The notes below the pieces were generated by a model. It ran no database searches and was not told the origin of the DNA. It saw nothing but the letters and a program-made list of their open reading frames with translations. A stretch of 64,000 bases of DNA, taken from assembly GCA_937139495.1 (NCBI GenBank), contig CAKZQC010000026.1, positions 248,001-312,000 of the forward strand. Direction: 5' to 3'. Below are positions 40,260-50,900 of the stretch, piece after piece; position 1 is the first letter of the stretch, and each line of letters starts with the position of its first letter. A program made the translations under genes and the position numbers. This DNA comes from an uncultured Saprospiraceae bacterium (GTDB taxonomy: Bacteria > Bacteroidota > Bacteroidia > Chitinophagales > Saprospiraceae).

Positions 40260-41744
40260 TTATTTTTGTTGGTACTCAATAATAACAGGTGCAATAAATT
40301 TGTCAATAGCAATACCTTCTACCTTTTGGCTAGTCGGGCTATAGTCCAAGTAATGCGTTGGGATCATATCGGGGCCAATTACTCTATAAATACGTTGAAT
40401 AACATCTAAATCCAGCTCAATATCATTCATCTCTCTGACCAGTTGGTCTATCTCCAATTGTCTGCGAGAAAAAAGAACGACAATATGATTGAGTCCATCT
40501 TCGCCTGCCAATTCGTCAACCTTGAGTGGGCTGACGACTACTTCCATTTTTTCGTCGTTTGGCGAAAACGCTTTGTCGCCTTTTTCCAAGTCTGGAAACT
40601 TGACATAAATTCCTTTTTCTCTATCGCCTTCTAGTATATAAACATAGCCTTTTTTGTAGGTCGTAGCTGTTATTTTATATACATCTCCTTCCGAATAAAC
40701 AGCACCCTTGTGGTGGTACAAATTGCCATCTAGCTCGCTCTTGATTGCTTGATTGCCCATCTGTACCGTCACCGAGCCTTCTATACCCTTATCGAGTGCC
40801 ATTTGTTTGAGTTGCTTGCGCGAATAGCCACTAGGAGGAAACTCCAATTCGTTGCGAATATGAATAGCGGCATACAGCATTCTTTTGTATTGTCCTGTCG
40901 TAAATTGATTGCAGCAGTACAGCCTTGGGTTGTCGGACATCAAGTTGTGCGTATCAGGCTTATAATAGCGTTTCCTGCCCGAATTATCCTTTTGTTTGCC
41001 AATATAGCCACAACGATCATCAATGTCACTCATCACAAATTCTGGGTCGGCAGGCGTGTCGCAGATTTCGTCTCCTTCTGTCAAGCAATTCTCTCCACTC
41101 ACAAACTCGCCTACCTTGCTATTGCCCGTACCATGGGTTGCGTATAGCGTCAAGTAGTGAGCCATTTCTCTTGCCAATGTTACCCCATTGTCCAAGCAGC
41201 TAGAAGTTATGAATATTTGATTTTTTTGATGCTTGACCTCTTCAGGAAACAGTGTGTAACCACAGTATTTTTGCCCCTCTTCGGTTATGCTTCCTACCAA
41301 ATAAAGGTTCAATACATTTTTTTTATCGTAGGCTTTGCCAATATCATCTTCTTGAGTTTTGTCGAAATCATAGTAGGCTGTTTCTTGTATATAATTAAAG
41401 TCACCCAAAGGGACAAAACGAGTATAATTGATCATGAAATATTTATTCAGAGCATCAAATGCGGCATGTACATCATGTACATTGACATTGTTTTTTCTGT
41501 CAGCACTTCGTACAATATGAATCTGTACAGGTATTTCTATCATGCCCAAGGTGGCAGGTCGTTCAAACTTTGCTAGAGCCTCTTTGTGTTGCTCCAAGTA
41601 CATGGCATTGAAACTCGTTACACGAGTAGCAGAAGGACGAAGACCCTTAGGCAATATATTGGTTTTGTCTTCCTGTTGAGCCAGTAGTGGCTGGCTCAAT
41701 AATAAAATAAAAAATAGAGTTGATGTCCAAATATTCATAGTCAT
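40260..41744 (-). CDS. Secreted M43 (pappalysin-like) metalloprotease homologue, zinc site degenerate
   Basis: 494 residues with a signal peptide (1-22, LLAQQ). Residues about 70-300 resemble M43 peptidases of the cytophagalysin group. IPVQIHIVRS and LNLYLVGSI give the framework, and LTEGDEICDTPADPEF followed later by NLMSDNP are family landmarks. The zinc motif HExxHxxGxxH reads R-E-M-A-H-Y-L-T-L-Y-A: His1 is Arg192 and His3 is Ala202, while Glu193 and His196 remain. This should abolish normal zinc binding, so the protein is probably a pseudoprotease. The frame is intact over the whole length, so it is not a decayed gene. The C-terminal 190 residues (including LEGDREKGIYVKF) are unrecognised. 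No T9SS domain was seen. Confidence 0.8.
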   Translation of the reverse strand: MTMNIWTSTLFFILLLSQPLLAQQEDKTNILPKGLRPSATRVTSFNAMYLEQHKEALAKFERPATLGMIEIPVQIHIVRSADRKNNVNVHDVHAAFDALNKYFMINYTRFVPLGDFNYIQETAYYDFDKTQEDDIGKAYDKKNVLNLYLVGSITEEGQKYCGYTLFPEEVKHQKNQIFITSSCLDNGVTLAREMAHYLTLYATHGTGNSKVGEFVSGENCLTEGDEICDTPADPEFVMSDIDDRCGYIGKQKDNSGRKRYYKPDTHNLMSDNPRLYCCNQFTTGQYKRMLYAAIHIRNELEFPPSGYSRKQLKQMALDKGIEGSVTVQMGNQAIKSELDGNLYHHKGAVYSEGDVYKITATTYKKGYVYILEGDREKGIYVKFPDLEKGDKAFSPNDEKMEVVVSPLKVDELAGEDGLNHIVVLFSRRQLEIDQLVREMNDIELDLDVIQRIYRVIGPDMIPTHYLDYSPTSQKVEGIAIDKFIAPVIIEYQQK

Positions 41745-41769
41745 TTTAATTTTTTGTGTCTTCCAAAAT

Positions 41770-41804
41770 AAAAAAAGATTCTTGTATCAAATACAAGAAT
41801 CTTT
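41770..41804 (-). terminator. Terminator after the 225-aa lipoprotein gene
   Basis: AAAGATTCTTGTAT and ATACAAGAATCTTT (14-bp stem, CAA loop). On the minus strand it is followed by a T-tract, from plus-strand A at 41770-41776. It lies 40 nt downstream of the lipoprotein stop and just upstream of the M43-like gene. Confidence 0.9.
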
Positions 41805-41843
41805 CCATTTTTATTAAATAATTATCAGAGGCTAAGTCCAGTG

Positions 41844-42455
41844 CTAGATTGCGGTCAAACTAACTGTTGACTTAAAATCTTGTTCGGTTATCTCCAATGC
41901 CTCGGCAGCTAAGTTTTTTTCTTTGATTACAAAAGAAGGATTGTTACCATCTTCGTCTACCGTCAATTGACCTTTTATTTCGTATTTGGCTACCCAGTTA
42001 TCTCTCCACGTAATCGCCATGTCAATAATATATTTGCCATCTTGTCGATTGGAGTTGAGTACCCGTGCTTTAGGACTCAAAAAATTATCAGAATACACCA
42101 TTCGAATAGCAGGATAAATCATAGCTGTGGCGAAATCATCAGGATTGCTACTAATACGCTCATAGTTTTGATATTTCAAGACTGCGGCGTCTGAATCAAT
42201 TCCACTACCACGATTTTTTTTGCGACTACTCGTACTGTTCGAAGAACTATACTTACGAGTAGGCTGAGGTGGGGTGTACGTTTCCTCTACATAGACCTCT
42301 TCGTCAGGATTATATTCTCCATCATCCAAGAAATGGTCAGAAACTAACGTATCGATAGACCCTTTTTCCGAAGGTTTTTCTTTTTTGCTACAACTCACTA
42401 AACTTACCAAAGAAAGTAGTAATAGTAAGGTTATCATTTTTATCATAGAATACAT
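41844..42455 (-). CDS. Lipoprotein of unknown function
   Basis: About 203 residues from the ATG at 42455. ATGs at 42446 and 42437 are also possible, and the longer frame to 42521 would put a polar stretch before the signal. The signal ends at SLVSC, followed by a Lys/Glu-rich start and an acidic, Pro/Ser-rich linker (YTPPQPTRKYSSSNSTSSRKK). Residues about 95-203 form a small alpha/beta domain (ENYERISSNPDDF-like start; IDMAITWRDNWVAKYEIKGQL; SFVIKEKNLAAEALEI), with strands that could pack like a cystatin or NTF2-type fold. I do not recognise the family. A strong terminator follows. Confidence 0.72.
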   Translation of the reverse strand: MYSMIKMITLLLLLSLVSLVSCSKKEKPSEKGSIDTLVSDHFLDDGEYNPDEEVYVEETYTPPQPTRKYSSSNSTSSRKKNRGSGIDSDAAVLKYQNYERISSNPDDFATAMIYPAIRMVYSDNFLSPKARVLNSNRQDGKYIIDMAITWRDNWVAKYEIKGQLTVDEDGNNPSFVIKEKNLAAEALEITEQDFKSTVSLTAI

Positions 42456-42615
42456 TTTTTTTAGAAAAATAATGGAGTGTAGTGTATTGTGTAATCTACA
42501 AATATAAGAATGTGTAATCAAAATTTAGTGCAAATCTTTAAGAATGCAAACTAGTTGTCTATAAATAACTAAACCTTTAACGGTACAGAAACAGATAGTT
42601 ATGGCTGTACTATTC

Positions 42616-42637
42616 AAAAAAAGTAGATTTCCTACTT
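42616..42637 (-). terminator. Terminator of hisS
   Basis: AAGTAG-ATTTC-CTACTT, a 6-bp stem followed on the minus strand by a T-tract (from plus-strand A 42616-42622). It lies 10 nt after the hisS stop. Confidence 0.6.
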
Positions 42638-42646
42638 AAAAGTATG

Positions 42647-44008
42647 CTATCGTAATTGGGCAATAATTTCAGCTACTGATAAGGACTGTTGCTCTCCAGA
42701 GTGCATATTTTTTAGCTTTAGCAAACCGCTTTTTATTTCTTCGCTACCCACAATCACCGTATAAGCAACACCCACTTTGTTAGCATGTTTCATCAACTTC
42801 TGAAACTTGGTCAGTTTAGGATAAATATCCGCTGCTACACCAGCTTTCCGAACTTGCTGCATTGCCCCAAAGGCATACTTCAAAGCGTCCTCGTCCATTG
42901 CCAAAAATAAAACTTTAGGTTGAGGGGTTTCCACCTGCTCAAAAAGCCCCAGCTCCAGCAATACATCATAAATACGAGCCGCTCCAAACGAGATACCCAC
43001 GCCAGACATATCCTTAACCCCAAACATTTCGGTCAAGTTGGCATAGCGACCACCGCCACCAATACTGCCCATTTTTACTTTTTCTTGTCCTTTGGCATTG
43101 GTATCAACCATCACTTCATAGATGCAGCCTGTGTAGTAGCTCAAGCCTCTAGCCAACGAGAAATCCAATTTTAGGGTATTGCTAAAGGTATAGCCGTCTA
43201 GCCAACTCAATACCTCTTGTAGTTCTGCTATACCTTCTTCTGCTACTGCTATGCCTTGCAATAAGCCACTAACTGTAGCAATATCTGGAGCGGTAACAAC
43301 ATTTTTTATTTTGTCAAAAGCAGTTCCTTCGATACCTATTTTTGCCAATTCGCGCGCTACGCCGTCCCAGCCTATTTTGTCTAGTTTATCAATATTGACC
43401 GTAATCGGCACGACCATATCAGCAAAACCAGCATATTCTGCCAAAGCATCAAGTAGTTTTCTATTATTCAGTCGAATAACCACCTTCAGACCCAAAGCAG
43501 CAAAAGCTTCGTCATAGATTTGACATAATTCTGCTTCTCCTATCAGCGATTCTGTTCCAATCACATCTACATCACATTGATAAAACTCTCTATAGCGTCC
43601 ACGCTGAGGCTTGTCAGCACGCCACACTGGTTGTATCTGGTAGCGCTTGTAAGGAAAACTCAAGTCATTACGATTCAATGCCACATAACGCGCAAAGGGT
43701 ACGGTCAAGTCATAACGCAAAGCACGACTCGAAATACTAGACAATAATTCTTTGCTGTCTTTTTGCTGCAATGCTTCGGCGTTGGCTTTCGCCAAATAAT
43801 CACCACTATTTAGGATTTTGAATAGGAGCTGGTCGCCCTCATCACCATACTTGCCTGTCAGTGTATCGAGATTCTCCATGGCAGGGGTCTCTAGCGGCTG
43901 AAAGCCATACTTGACAAATATTTTTTGTAAAGTATCAAATATATAACGACGTTGATAGACAACACTCGCCGAAAAATCTCTTGTTCCTTTTACCAATCTT
44001 GGTTTCAT
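42647..44008 (-). CDS. hisS: Histidyl-tRNA synthetase
   Basis: 453 residues from the ATG at 44008 (MKPRLVKGTRDF), where family members begin; the frame extends 12 codons further upstream without support. Class II synthetase that charges tRNA-His. Motif 1 lies near VYQRRYIFDTLQKIFVKYGF and motif 2 is RYREFYQCDVDVIG. The histidine-specific motifs are LARGLSYYTGCIYEV and GSIGGGGRYANLTEMFG. The C-terminal anticodon-binding domain runs from about 360 (PKVLFLAMDEDAL to the end). The size fits bacterial HisRS. It is monocistronic, with its own terminator and an upstream dyad-rich leader (44052-44104). Confidence 0.98.
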   Translation of the reverse strand: MKPRLVKGTRDFSASVVYQRRYIFDTLQKIFVKYGFQPLETPAMENLDTLTGKYGDEGDQLLFKILNSGDYLAKANAEALQQKDSKELLSSISSRALRYDLTVPFARYVALNRNDLSFPYKRYQIQPVWRADKPQRGRYREFYQCDVDVIGTESLIGEAELCQIYDEAFAALGLKVVIRLNNRKLLDALAEYAGFADMVVPITVNIDKLDKIGWDGVARELAKIGIEGTAFDKIKNVVTAPDIATVSGLLQGIAVAEEGIAELQEVLSWLDGYTFSNTLKLDFSLARGLSYYTGCIYEVMVDTNAKGQEKVKMGSIGGGGRYANLTEMFGVKDMSGVGISFGAARIYDVLLELGLFEQVETPQPKVLFLAMDEDALKYAFGAMQQVRKAGVAADIYPKLTKFQKLMKHANKVGVAYTVIVGSEEIKSGLLKLKNMHSGEQQSLSVAEIIAQLR

Positions 44009-44051
44009 GTTTTTATTAATTGAGTCTGTCAGTTTTATCGACAAACAGTAT

Positions 44052-44104
44052 GAAGTTGTTTGAAAAGTACAATTTGTACATGAAGTAACTTTTTAAACAA
44101 CTTC
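44052..44104 (-). promoter_or_regulatory. Nested dyads upstream of hisS
   Basis: GAAGTTGTTT (44052-44061) and AAACAACTTC (44095-44104) form a perfect 10-bp outer pair. Inside lies GTAC-AATTT-GTAC. It is 44 nt upstream of the hisS start and could be a leader structure or an operator. A TACTTTTC on the minus strand (44062-44069) overlaps it as a poor -7 match. Confidence 0.38.
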
Positions 44105-44254
44105 TATATTATATAATAGATAGTTGCGAATTGTAGGTTGGTTTACTGCAAGTTATAACAGCTACCAAACTGCAAAAGTAATTTTATCTTACGCCAATTC
44201 CAAATTGCTAAAAGTTCAAAATCCTAAAAACTTTATTATATCAATACAATAATG

Positions 44255-44262
44255 TATTTTTG
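44255..44262 (+). promoter_or_regulatory. -7 element of the 119-aa protein gene
   Basis: TATTTTTG (exact TAnnTTTG), with TTTA as the -33 equivalent about 19 nt upstream. Transcription would start near 44270, 46 nt before the TTG at 44316. Confidence 0.5.
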
Positions 44263-44315
44263 CACCATTATATCAATCCATAGGCAGCTTTATTGTCTAA
44301 TAAATTAGCATTACC

Positions 44316-44675
44316 TTGCAGCAAGATACTATTGTACTCAAAGCCCTAGAAGAAGCAATTTACAAAAACGAAACATGGTTTCGCCAAACGGTTACTACGA
44401 TACTCAACGAAGGAGTATCGAATTATCCAATCTTGGTGGCTTATCCCATTATTACCGAAATAGAAATAGGTTTGCCTATACTACAGAGCGAGCGATATGC
44501 GTTCAATGCCACAACACTCGAAGAGCTGGCTATGAAAAAAGTGGTCAACCTAGAGAAGGTGGACGAGTTCCGAACTATTTACAAACAAAAGAAAGAAAGC
44601 TACTGTATATTCCTACTAGACCAACCAGCACCACAATTTATCTTTGTACCGTACCGAATTAATATAGAAGAATAA
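44316..44675 (+). CDS. Small cytoplasmic protein of unknown function
   Basis: 119 residues from a TTG start; an in-frame stop at 44301-44303 and the predicted promoter leave no room for an ATG. Not recognised. Sequence suggests an N-terminal helix (VLKALEEAIYKNETWFRQTV), then alternating strands and helices (YPILVAYPIITEIEIGLP, EELAMKKVVNLEKVDEFRTIYKQK), ending in strands (SYCIFLLDQP, QFIFVPYRI). No signal peptide or membrane segment. It precedes the giant adhesin gene by 307 nt with a weak terminator-like hairpin between, so it is probably independent. Confidence 0.65.
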   Translation: MQQDTIVLKALEEAIYKNETWFRQTVTTILNEGVSNYPILVAYPIITEIEIGLPILQSERYAFNATTLEELAMKKVVNLEKVDEFRTIYKQKKESYCIFLLDQPAPQFIFVPYRINIEE

Positions 44676-44982
44676 AATAAAAACGTGTTTTTACATTTGA
44701 TGAAGGCAACAAATCAAAAAAACAGTTCGTTATCCTAATACTTCACCACCAACAGGATACTTTTTTAACGAAATAACAGCACTTATTGGAAATAACAACG
44801 TTTTCAATGAGGTTTTTCTATTCAAAGTCGATTCTCTTATAGCATATAAGAGCAATCGCTTTAGTAGTATATATAAAGTTCTTTATCAAAAAATAAGTAT
44901 CTCTCAAAATAATTCTATAATTTTAGGAGTTGAAGTGTTTTGGATTCTCCAAATACATACATCTTTTAAGTAAGCACAAATT
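44676..44982 (+). other. Leader region of the giant adhesin gene
   Basis: 307 bases without a gene. It contains TACATTTG (44692-44699, exact TAnnTTTG but no -33 box), a weak terminator-like hairpin (TATCCT 44731-44736 with AGGATA 44754-44759, then CTTTTTT), and a perfect hairpin CTCTTATA-GCA-TATAAGAG (44834-44852). A structured leader is possible. Confidence 0.45.
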
Positions 44983-47900
44983 ATGGCAAAGTATTTTTAC
45001 TTACTCTACTTTTACACAAAACGTTTATACCCTATGTTTCGTTTTAACAAACTATTACGGCCGTCCTACTTCTGTAGTATGATGGTATTCTGCATGTTAC
45101 TGTTGGGAGGGGCTCAAGAAGCCCACGCCTCACATGGACAAGGTACAGATATTGTTTACAGTTGTACTGGGATACCAAACCAATACAATGTTACATTATC
45201 CATTTATCGAGATTGTCGAGGGGTTAACCTCGGGACTACAGCTCGGGTTAGTTATTCAGGTTGTGGTGTCACAGGCTCCATTACACTGAATAGGCAATCG
45301 CTAACAGATATTACTCCTATCTGTCCAGGTGATCCTACTGCGTGTGATAGAGGAGGTGGGGCATTCGGAAGTGAACAACATGTTTATACTGGTACGTTAA
45401 CTCTGCCAGCTACTCTAACAGGTTGTAACAATATATTAATGTCTTACAGTTTGTGTTGTCGAAACAACGCAATTACGACATTGAGTAGTCCAGGTAGTGA
45501 ATCATTATATATTGATGTACTATTAGATAATAGTACTACAGTCTGTAATAACTCTCCAATCTTTCTGAATCCCCCCACGGCTTACACGTGTGCGGGGAAT
45601 GACGTGTTTTATAACCACGGTGCATTTGACCCAGATAATGATTCGTTAGTTTATTCATTGACACCTTGTTTGGAAGCACGGAATAATCCAGTGGAATACC
45701 GATTCCCTTTTTCGCACATCAATCCTTTGACTACCTCTAGTGGTACGACTATTGATTCTAATACAGGTGCTATTTCTTTTTCTACACCTAACACACCTCA
45801 AGTATCAGTACTTTGTGTGTTGGTCGAAGAATACAGAAATGGAGTACGTATTGGATATATGAGAAGAGATATGCAGTTCAACCTGTTGAATTGTACTAAT
45901 CAGAATCCAGTAGCGTCAGGAGTCAACGGAACCAGCAATTACAGTATTACCACTTGTCATAGTCAACAAGTCTGTTTCAATATTGCGGGTTCTGACCCTG
46001 ATGCAGGAGATAACGTATTTATGGCTTGGAATGGAGCTATCCCTGGAGGAACTTTTGCTACTGGGGCAAGCGGTGCTACTCAAACAGGTATATTCTGCTG
46101 GACCCCAGGTCCAGCCAATGTAGGTCTCAATTCCTTTACGGTAACCATCAATGATGATGCTTGCCCTCTTTTGGGTACCAATACCTTTACTTATACGGTT
46201 AACGTCATCAATAACCCGAATGACCCTGTCGATGCAGGGCCTGATGTTAGTATATGTCGAGGAGACCAAACAACCCTAAATGCTACTACAACAGCTACTA
46301 ACGTACAAAGTTACGCTTGGTCGCCAACTATTGGAGTACAAACTCCTAATAGTCCGACTACTGTAGTAACACCAGTAGCAACTACTACTTATACGGTCAC
46401 TACCTTATATACAGATGGTTGTACTTCTACAGACCAAGTGACGGTCACTGTAGCTGATGACCCTTCACTTTCATTAGCACCAAATAATGTTAATGTATGT
46501 GCAGGATCTACTTTAACGTTAACGGCTACTACCGATGTGGGAACCAATTCATTCGTTTGGAATGACTTGAACGTAGCAGGTTTAGGAGTGTTTACAGCCA
46601 ATGGTGCTGCAGGTAATGTTACTGGCAATATATCTTCACAGCCGATTACGATGTACACGGCTGCAGGAACATACGCGTTCTCTTGTGAAGTAACCAACAC
46701 AGCTACAGGGTGTACAACTACAGAAATTCTAACGCTAACGATTGCAGTGGACAATGTACCACCTGCTTGTGTCAATATATATGTATCTACCACAGGTACT
46801 GCAGCAGCGTCAGGAACTATATTTGATCCAACTAGCCTCGAAGAAGGTGTGAGTCGTTCTTCTTGTAACAATTCTGTTATTAAAGTTGCAACAGGTACTT
46901 ATACTATAGATCAGCCGCTTCCTATTACGAGTATCATGACGCTAGAAGGTGGTTTCAATGAAAGTGACCTTTGGACAAAAACTTCAAGAGCAGGAGCTAC
47001 TACTATTATTCGCTCCAACCTCAATCCAGGAGGAGTTGTCAATGTAGATAGAAATATTACTGCTATTCAAGCCTTTGGTGCGAGTGGCTTCCGATTACAA
47101 GATTTAACAATTAGAACAGTTGATGCAACATTAGCCGCAGACGGCCCAGGTGTATCGACTTATGGTATATACCTAAATGGGTGTCAAACTTATAATATTA
47201 CAAGATGTCAGATCTTCCCAGGTAATGCGACCAACGGTCAAGCAGGAGCCGCAGGTTGTGGACTTACGGCAGCCAATACATTCCTAAACGGAACAGCAGG
47301 CGTTAGTGGTCAAGATGCTGACGGTGCTGATCCAGCTGCCAATGTATTTGGCGGTACTGGCGGTGATGCTGGTATAGCTTGTGGAAGTGGTGCCTTTATA
47401 CAAGGTGGTGCTCCTACGGCAGTAGCAGGAGGAGATGGTACTAGTGCTACTCCAGGTCCATTTGCTCTTCCCAACGTTTCTATTGCCCCAGATGGTTCTG
47501 GTGGCGGTGCTGGTGGCGCTGGTGGACAAGGCGACAACGGATTTGATGGTGGTGCGAGTGGAGTTCCAGGAGCTCCAGGTCCACCTAATACAGGACCATC
47601 TTCTTCTGGAAGTGGTGCGGGTAGTAATGTCAATGGTGGTACAGCAGGTACTGTATCAGGAGGTGCTGTAACACCTACAGGTATAGCTCCTACAGCTGGT
47701 ACTAATGGTATCGACGGTATCAATGGTAGCAATGGTGTCAATGGTGCCAATGGCATTCATCTTGGAGGTCGTTATCAAGTGGGTGCTCAAGCAGCCTTTG
47801 GTGAACACGGTTCCGCTGGTTCTGGCGGTGGCGGTGGCGGTGGTAGCGGCGGTCGTCTTTGTGTTTTCCCTTGTACGTCAGGTACAGGTGCAGGCGGCGG

Positions 47901-50900
47901 CGGCGGCGGCGGCGGTGCTGGTGCTGGTGCTGGTGGATCTGGTGGATTTGGTGGAGGTGCCTCTTTTGGTGTCTATATCGCGTCCAACGGAGCCAACGGA
48001 TTTATCGAACACTGTACTATCGCAACAGGTACTTCAGGTACAGGTGGTATAGGTGGTGCAGGTGGTGCAGGTGGCAACGGTGGTGCTGCAGGTGCTGGTG
48101 GTGCTGGTGCACCAGGTATTAGCCCAGGTGGCACAGGTGGCACAGGCGGCGACGGTGGCGATGGTGGCACAGGTGGTAATGGAGCCACAGGTATTGCTAG
48201 AGCAGTATTTGTAGATGGTGCTAGTACCATTCCAGTCGCACAGGATAGTACTTACGACTTACTCAATCAACAAATTATATTTGTAGAGAACGTGAACTGT
48301 ACAAACGCTTCGGTTCGTTTTGCTGATTCAAGTACAATGAGCCCAGGAGCTACAGCAATTCCACAAATAATACCAATTGGTCTTCCCAGTACTACAGTTA
48401 CTAACTGGACATTTGATGCAGTAGGTCTCAATACAGTACCTCCTACCAGAGGTTTCAATGCAGATACTTCGGCTTATAATGCAATTGGTAGATTTTCGCT
48501 AACACATAACACTTGTGTGGGCTGTCCTGCAGCAGGTGGAGCAGCAGGAAATGCTCTTTCAGAATATAGAGGATTCCACAATATTGCATTTGATAAATCT
48601 TTCAAACCAGATATTATCAGTAATGCAACTTTACTCAATACAGATACTTTCCAATTGTGTGAAGGCGATTTTGCTGTATTCGAAAGTTCTTTCTTTGGCG
48701 ATACGATTCGTTGGGAGTTTAATGGAGCGATTACGAATCCAGGTAATACACAAATTACAGCTAGTACACAATTTAATAATACAGGTTTCTACCTCGTCGA
48801 GTTATTCTTAATTACCGACTGTTGTGGAGATACACCAATAGATTCGGCTTGGTTATATGTTGACCCAGTACCTAACGCAACAGGTTCGGGAGATGTCAAT
48901 ATCTGTCAAGGCGAAACAGCAAGCCTTTCTCTAACAGGAGTAGGTGCAACAGATACTATTATTTGGAGCCCAATGACGGCAATGACGATGATTAGACGAG
49001 ACAGTGTACTTGTCAATCCATCAGCGACGACTACTTATACGGCTTCTATTTATACAGTTACACCAGTTGTAGGTGGAGGACAGCGTCTATCTTGCCCTCA
49101 ATCTATTAGCTTCACGGTAACAATACCTGATCCAGCAACACTTGCAATGACTTCTACGGGAGTTGTCTGTAACAATGATGGAACAGCAACAGCTACTATT
49201 ACCAACTTTGATGCGACACATACCTATGATTATATCTGGGCAAATGGCAGAACTACTACTGGTAGTACCAGCAATAGCAATGTTATTGATAGCTTAATAG
49301 CAGGCACTTATTGTGTTACTGTAGTGGACAACGACCCAGTATTGGGTACATCTTGTCCAGCAGTCGGATGTGTAGTTGTCGCACCAGCTATTGCTACCCC
49401 ACAAGGGTTTGCTCAAAATACAGTAGCTATCTCTTGTGCTGGTGCTAATGATGGTCAAGTGACTATCGGAACGCTAAACGGTACGGCACCATATACTTAT
49501 GTATGGGACGCTCCAGTACCTGTAGGAGCCAATAGAACTACTTCAGCAAATTACACAGTAACAGGATTAGCTCCTAGAACTTATAATGTGACCGTTACAG
49601 ATGATGTTGGATGTTTCAATGTTTTCTCATTTGATATTGTAACACCACTACCATTAACGATAAACCTACTAGATAGTGTTAATCCAACTTGTCAGAATAC
49701 AACAGATGGAAGCATCGAAGTAGAAGCAACTGGAGGTACAGGTCTATATATTTACACTTGGTCAAACGGATTCTCTGATACTTCAGGTATCATATCTAAT
49801 ATAGACACAGGATTATATACAGTAACTGTTACAGATGCAAACAGCTGTATTCTTACTAGAGATATACTATTGACGCCAACTAGAATTGTTACCACTAATG
49901 CAACAATTACTAGTCCAGCAGTATGTTTTGAAGATTCAGCTACTATTACAGTCAATGCAAGTGTTGATTCATTTGGTACTACAGTACCAGCAGCACTCAA
50001 CTACGTATGGACAGGGCCTTGTGTCAACTTCTTCCCAACACCGACTACTCAAGATATAGTGACAGGTGCTTGTGCAGGAGCTTACAGTGTTACGGTCACC
50101 GATCCATTCGGTTGTACCACAACAGAAACAATTACAGTAACACAACCTAATAAAGTAACAGTAAATGTTGATAACCACACAGATGTAGCTTGTAGAGGCG
50201 ATGTCTCTGGTACTGCTACTGTTAGTTTCTCTGGTGGCAATGGCGGACCAGCTACTTTCTTATGGTCAGATGGTCAGACAACTGCCACTGCGACAGGATT
50301 GGCAGCATCTGTTACTCCATATTGTGTGACTATTACAGATAATACAGGTTGTGTTGGAGATACTTGTATCACAATAACAGAACCTGCTACAGTAGTAGGT
50401 TTGACTATCACTATTGACTCTACTGTCAAATGTAACGGTGGAGCTGATGGCGGATTAACTGCTAACGGAACAGGTGGTACACCTTTCACAACAGGCTATA
50501 CTTATGCTTGGGACAATGGAGATGCAACAGATACAATTAGTGGTCTTGCTGCAGGTACTTACTGCGTAACGATAACAGATTCGTTAGGCTGTACAGCTAC
50601 TTTATGCGAAACGATTACGGAACCAACATTACTAACTGCTACTGTAACTGGTAGCACAGACGTAGCTTGTTTTGGAGATTCGTCAGGTACTGCAACTGCA
50701 ACAGGAGCAGGAGGAACTGGAGCGTATACTTTCTTGTGGTCGAACACTGCTGCCGCTAATACAGCAACTGCAACAGGATTAATCGCAGGTAACTATACCG
50801 TAACGATTACTGACGTAAACGGATGTATAGCGACCGATAATGTTACGATTGGTCAACCAACAGCAGCATTGGCAGGAAGTGTTACTACTATCCAAAATGC

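Noticed and set aside
40260..41744. Pseudogene call for the M43-like gene
   Set aside because: The frame is intact over 494 codons with signal peptide and family landmarks; only active-site residues differ.
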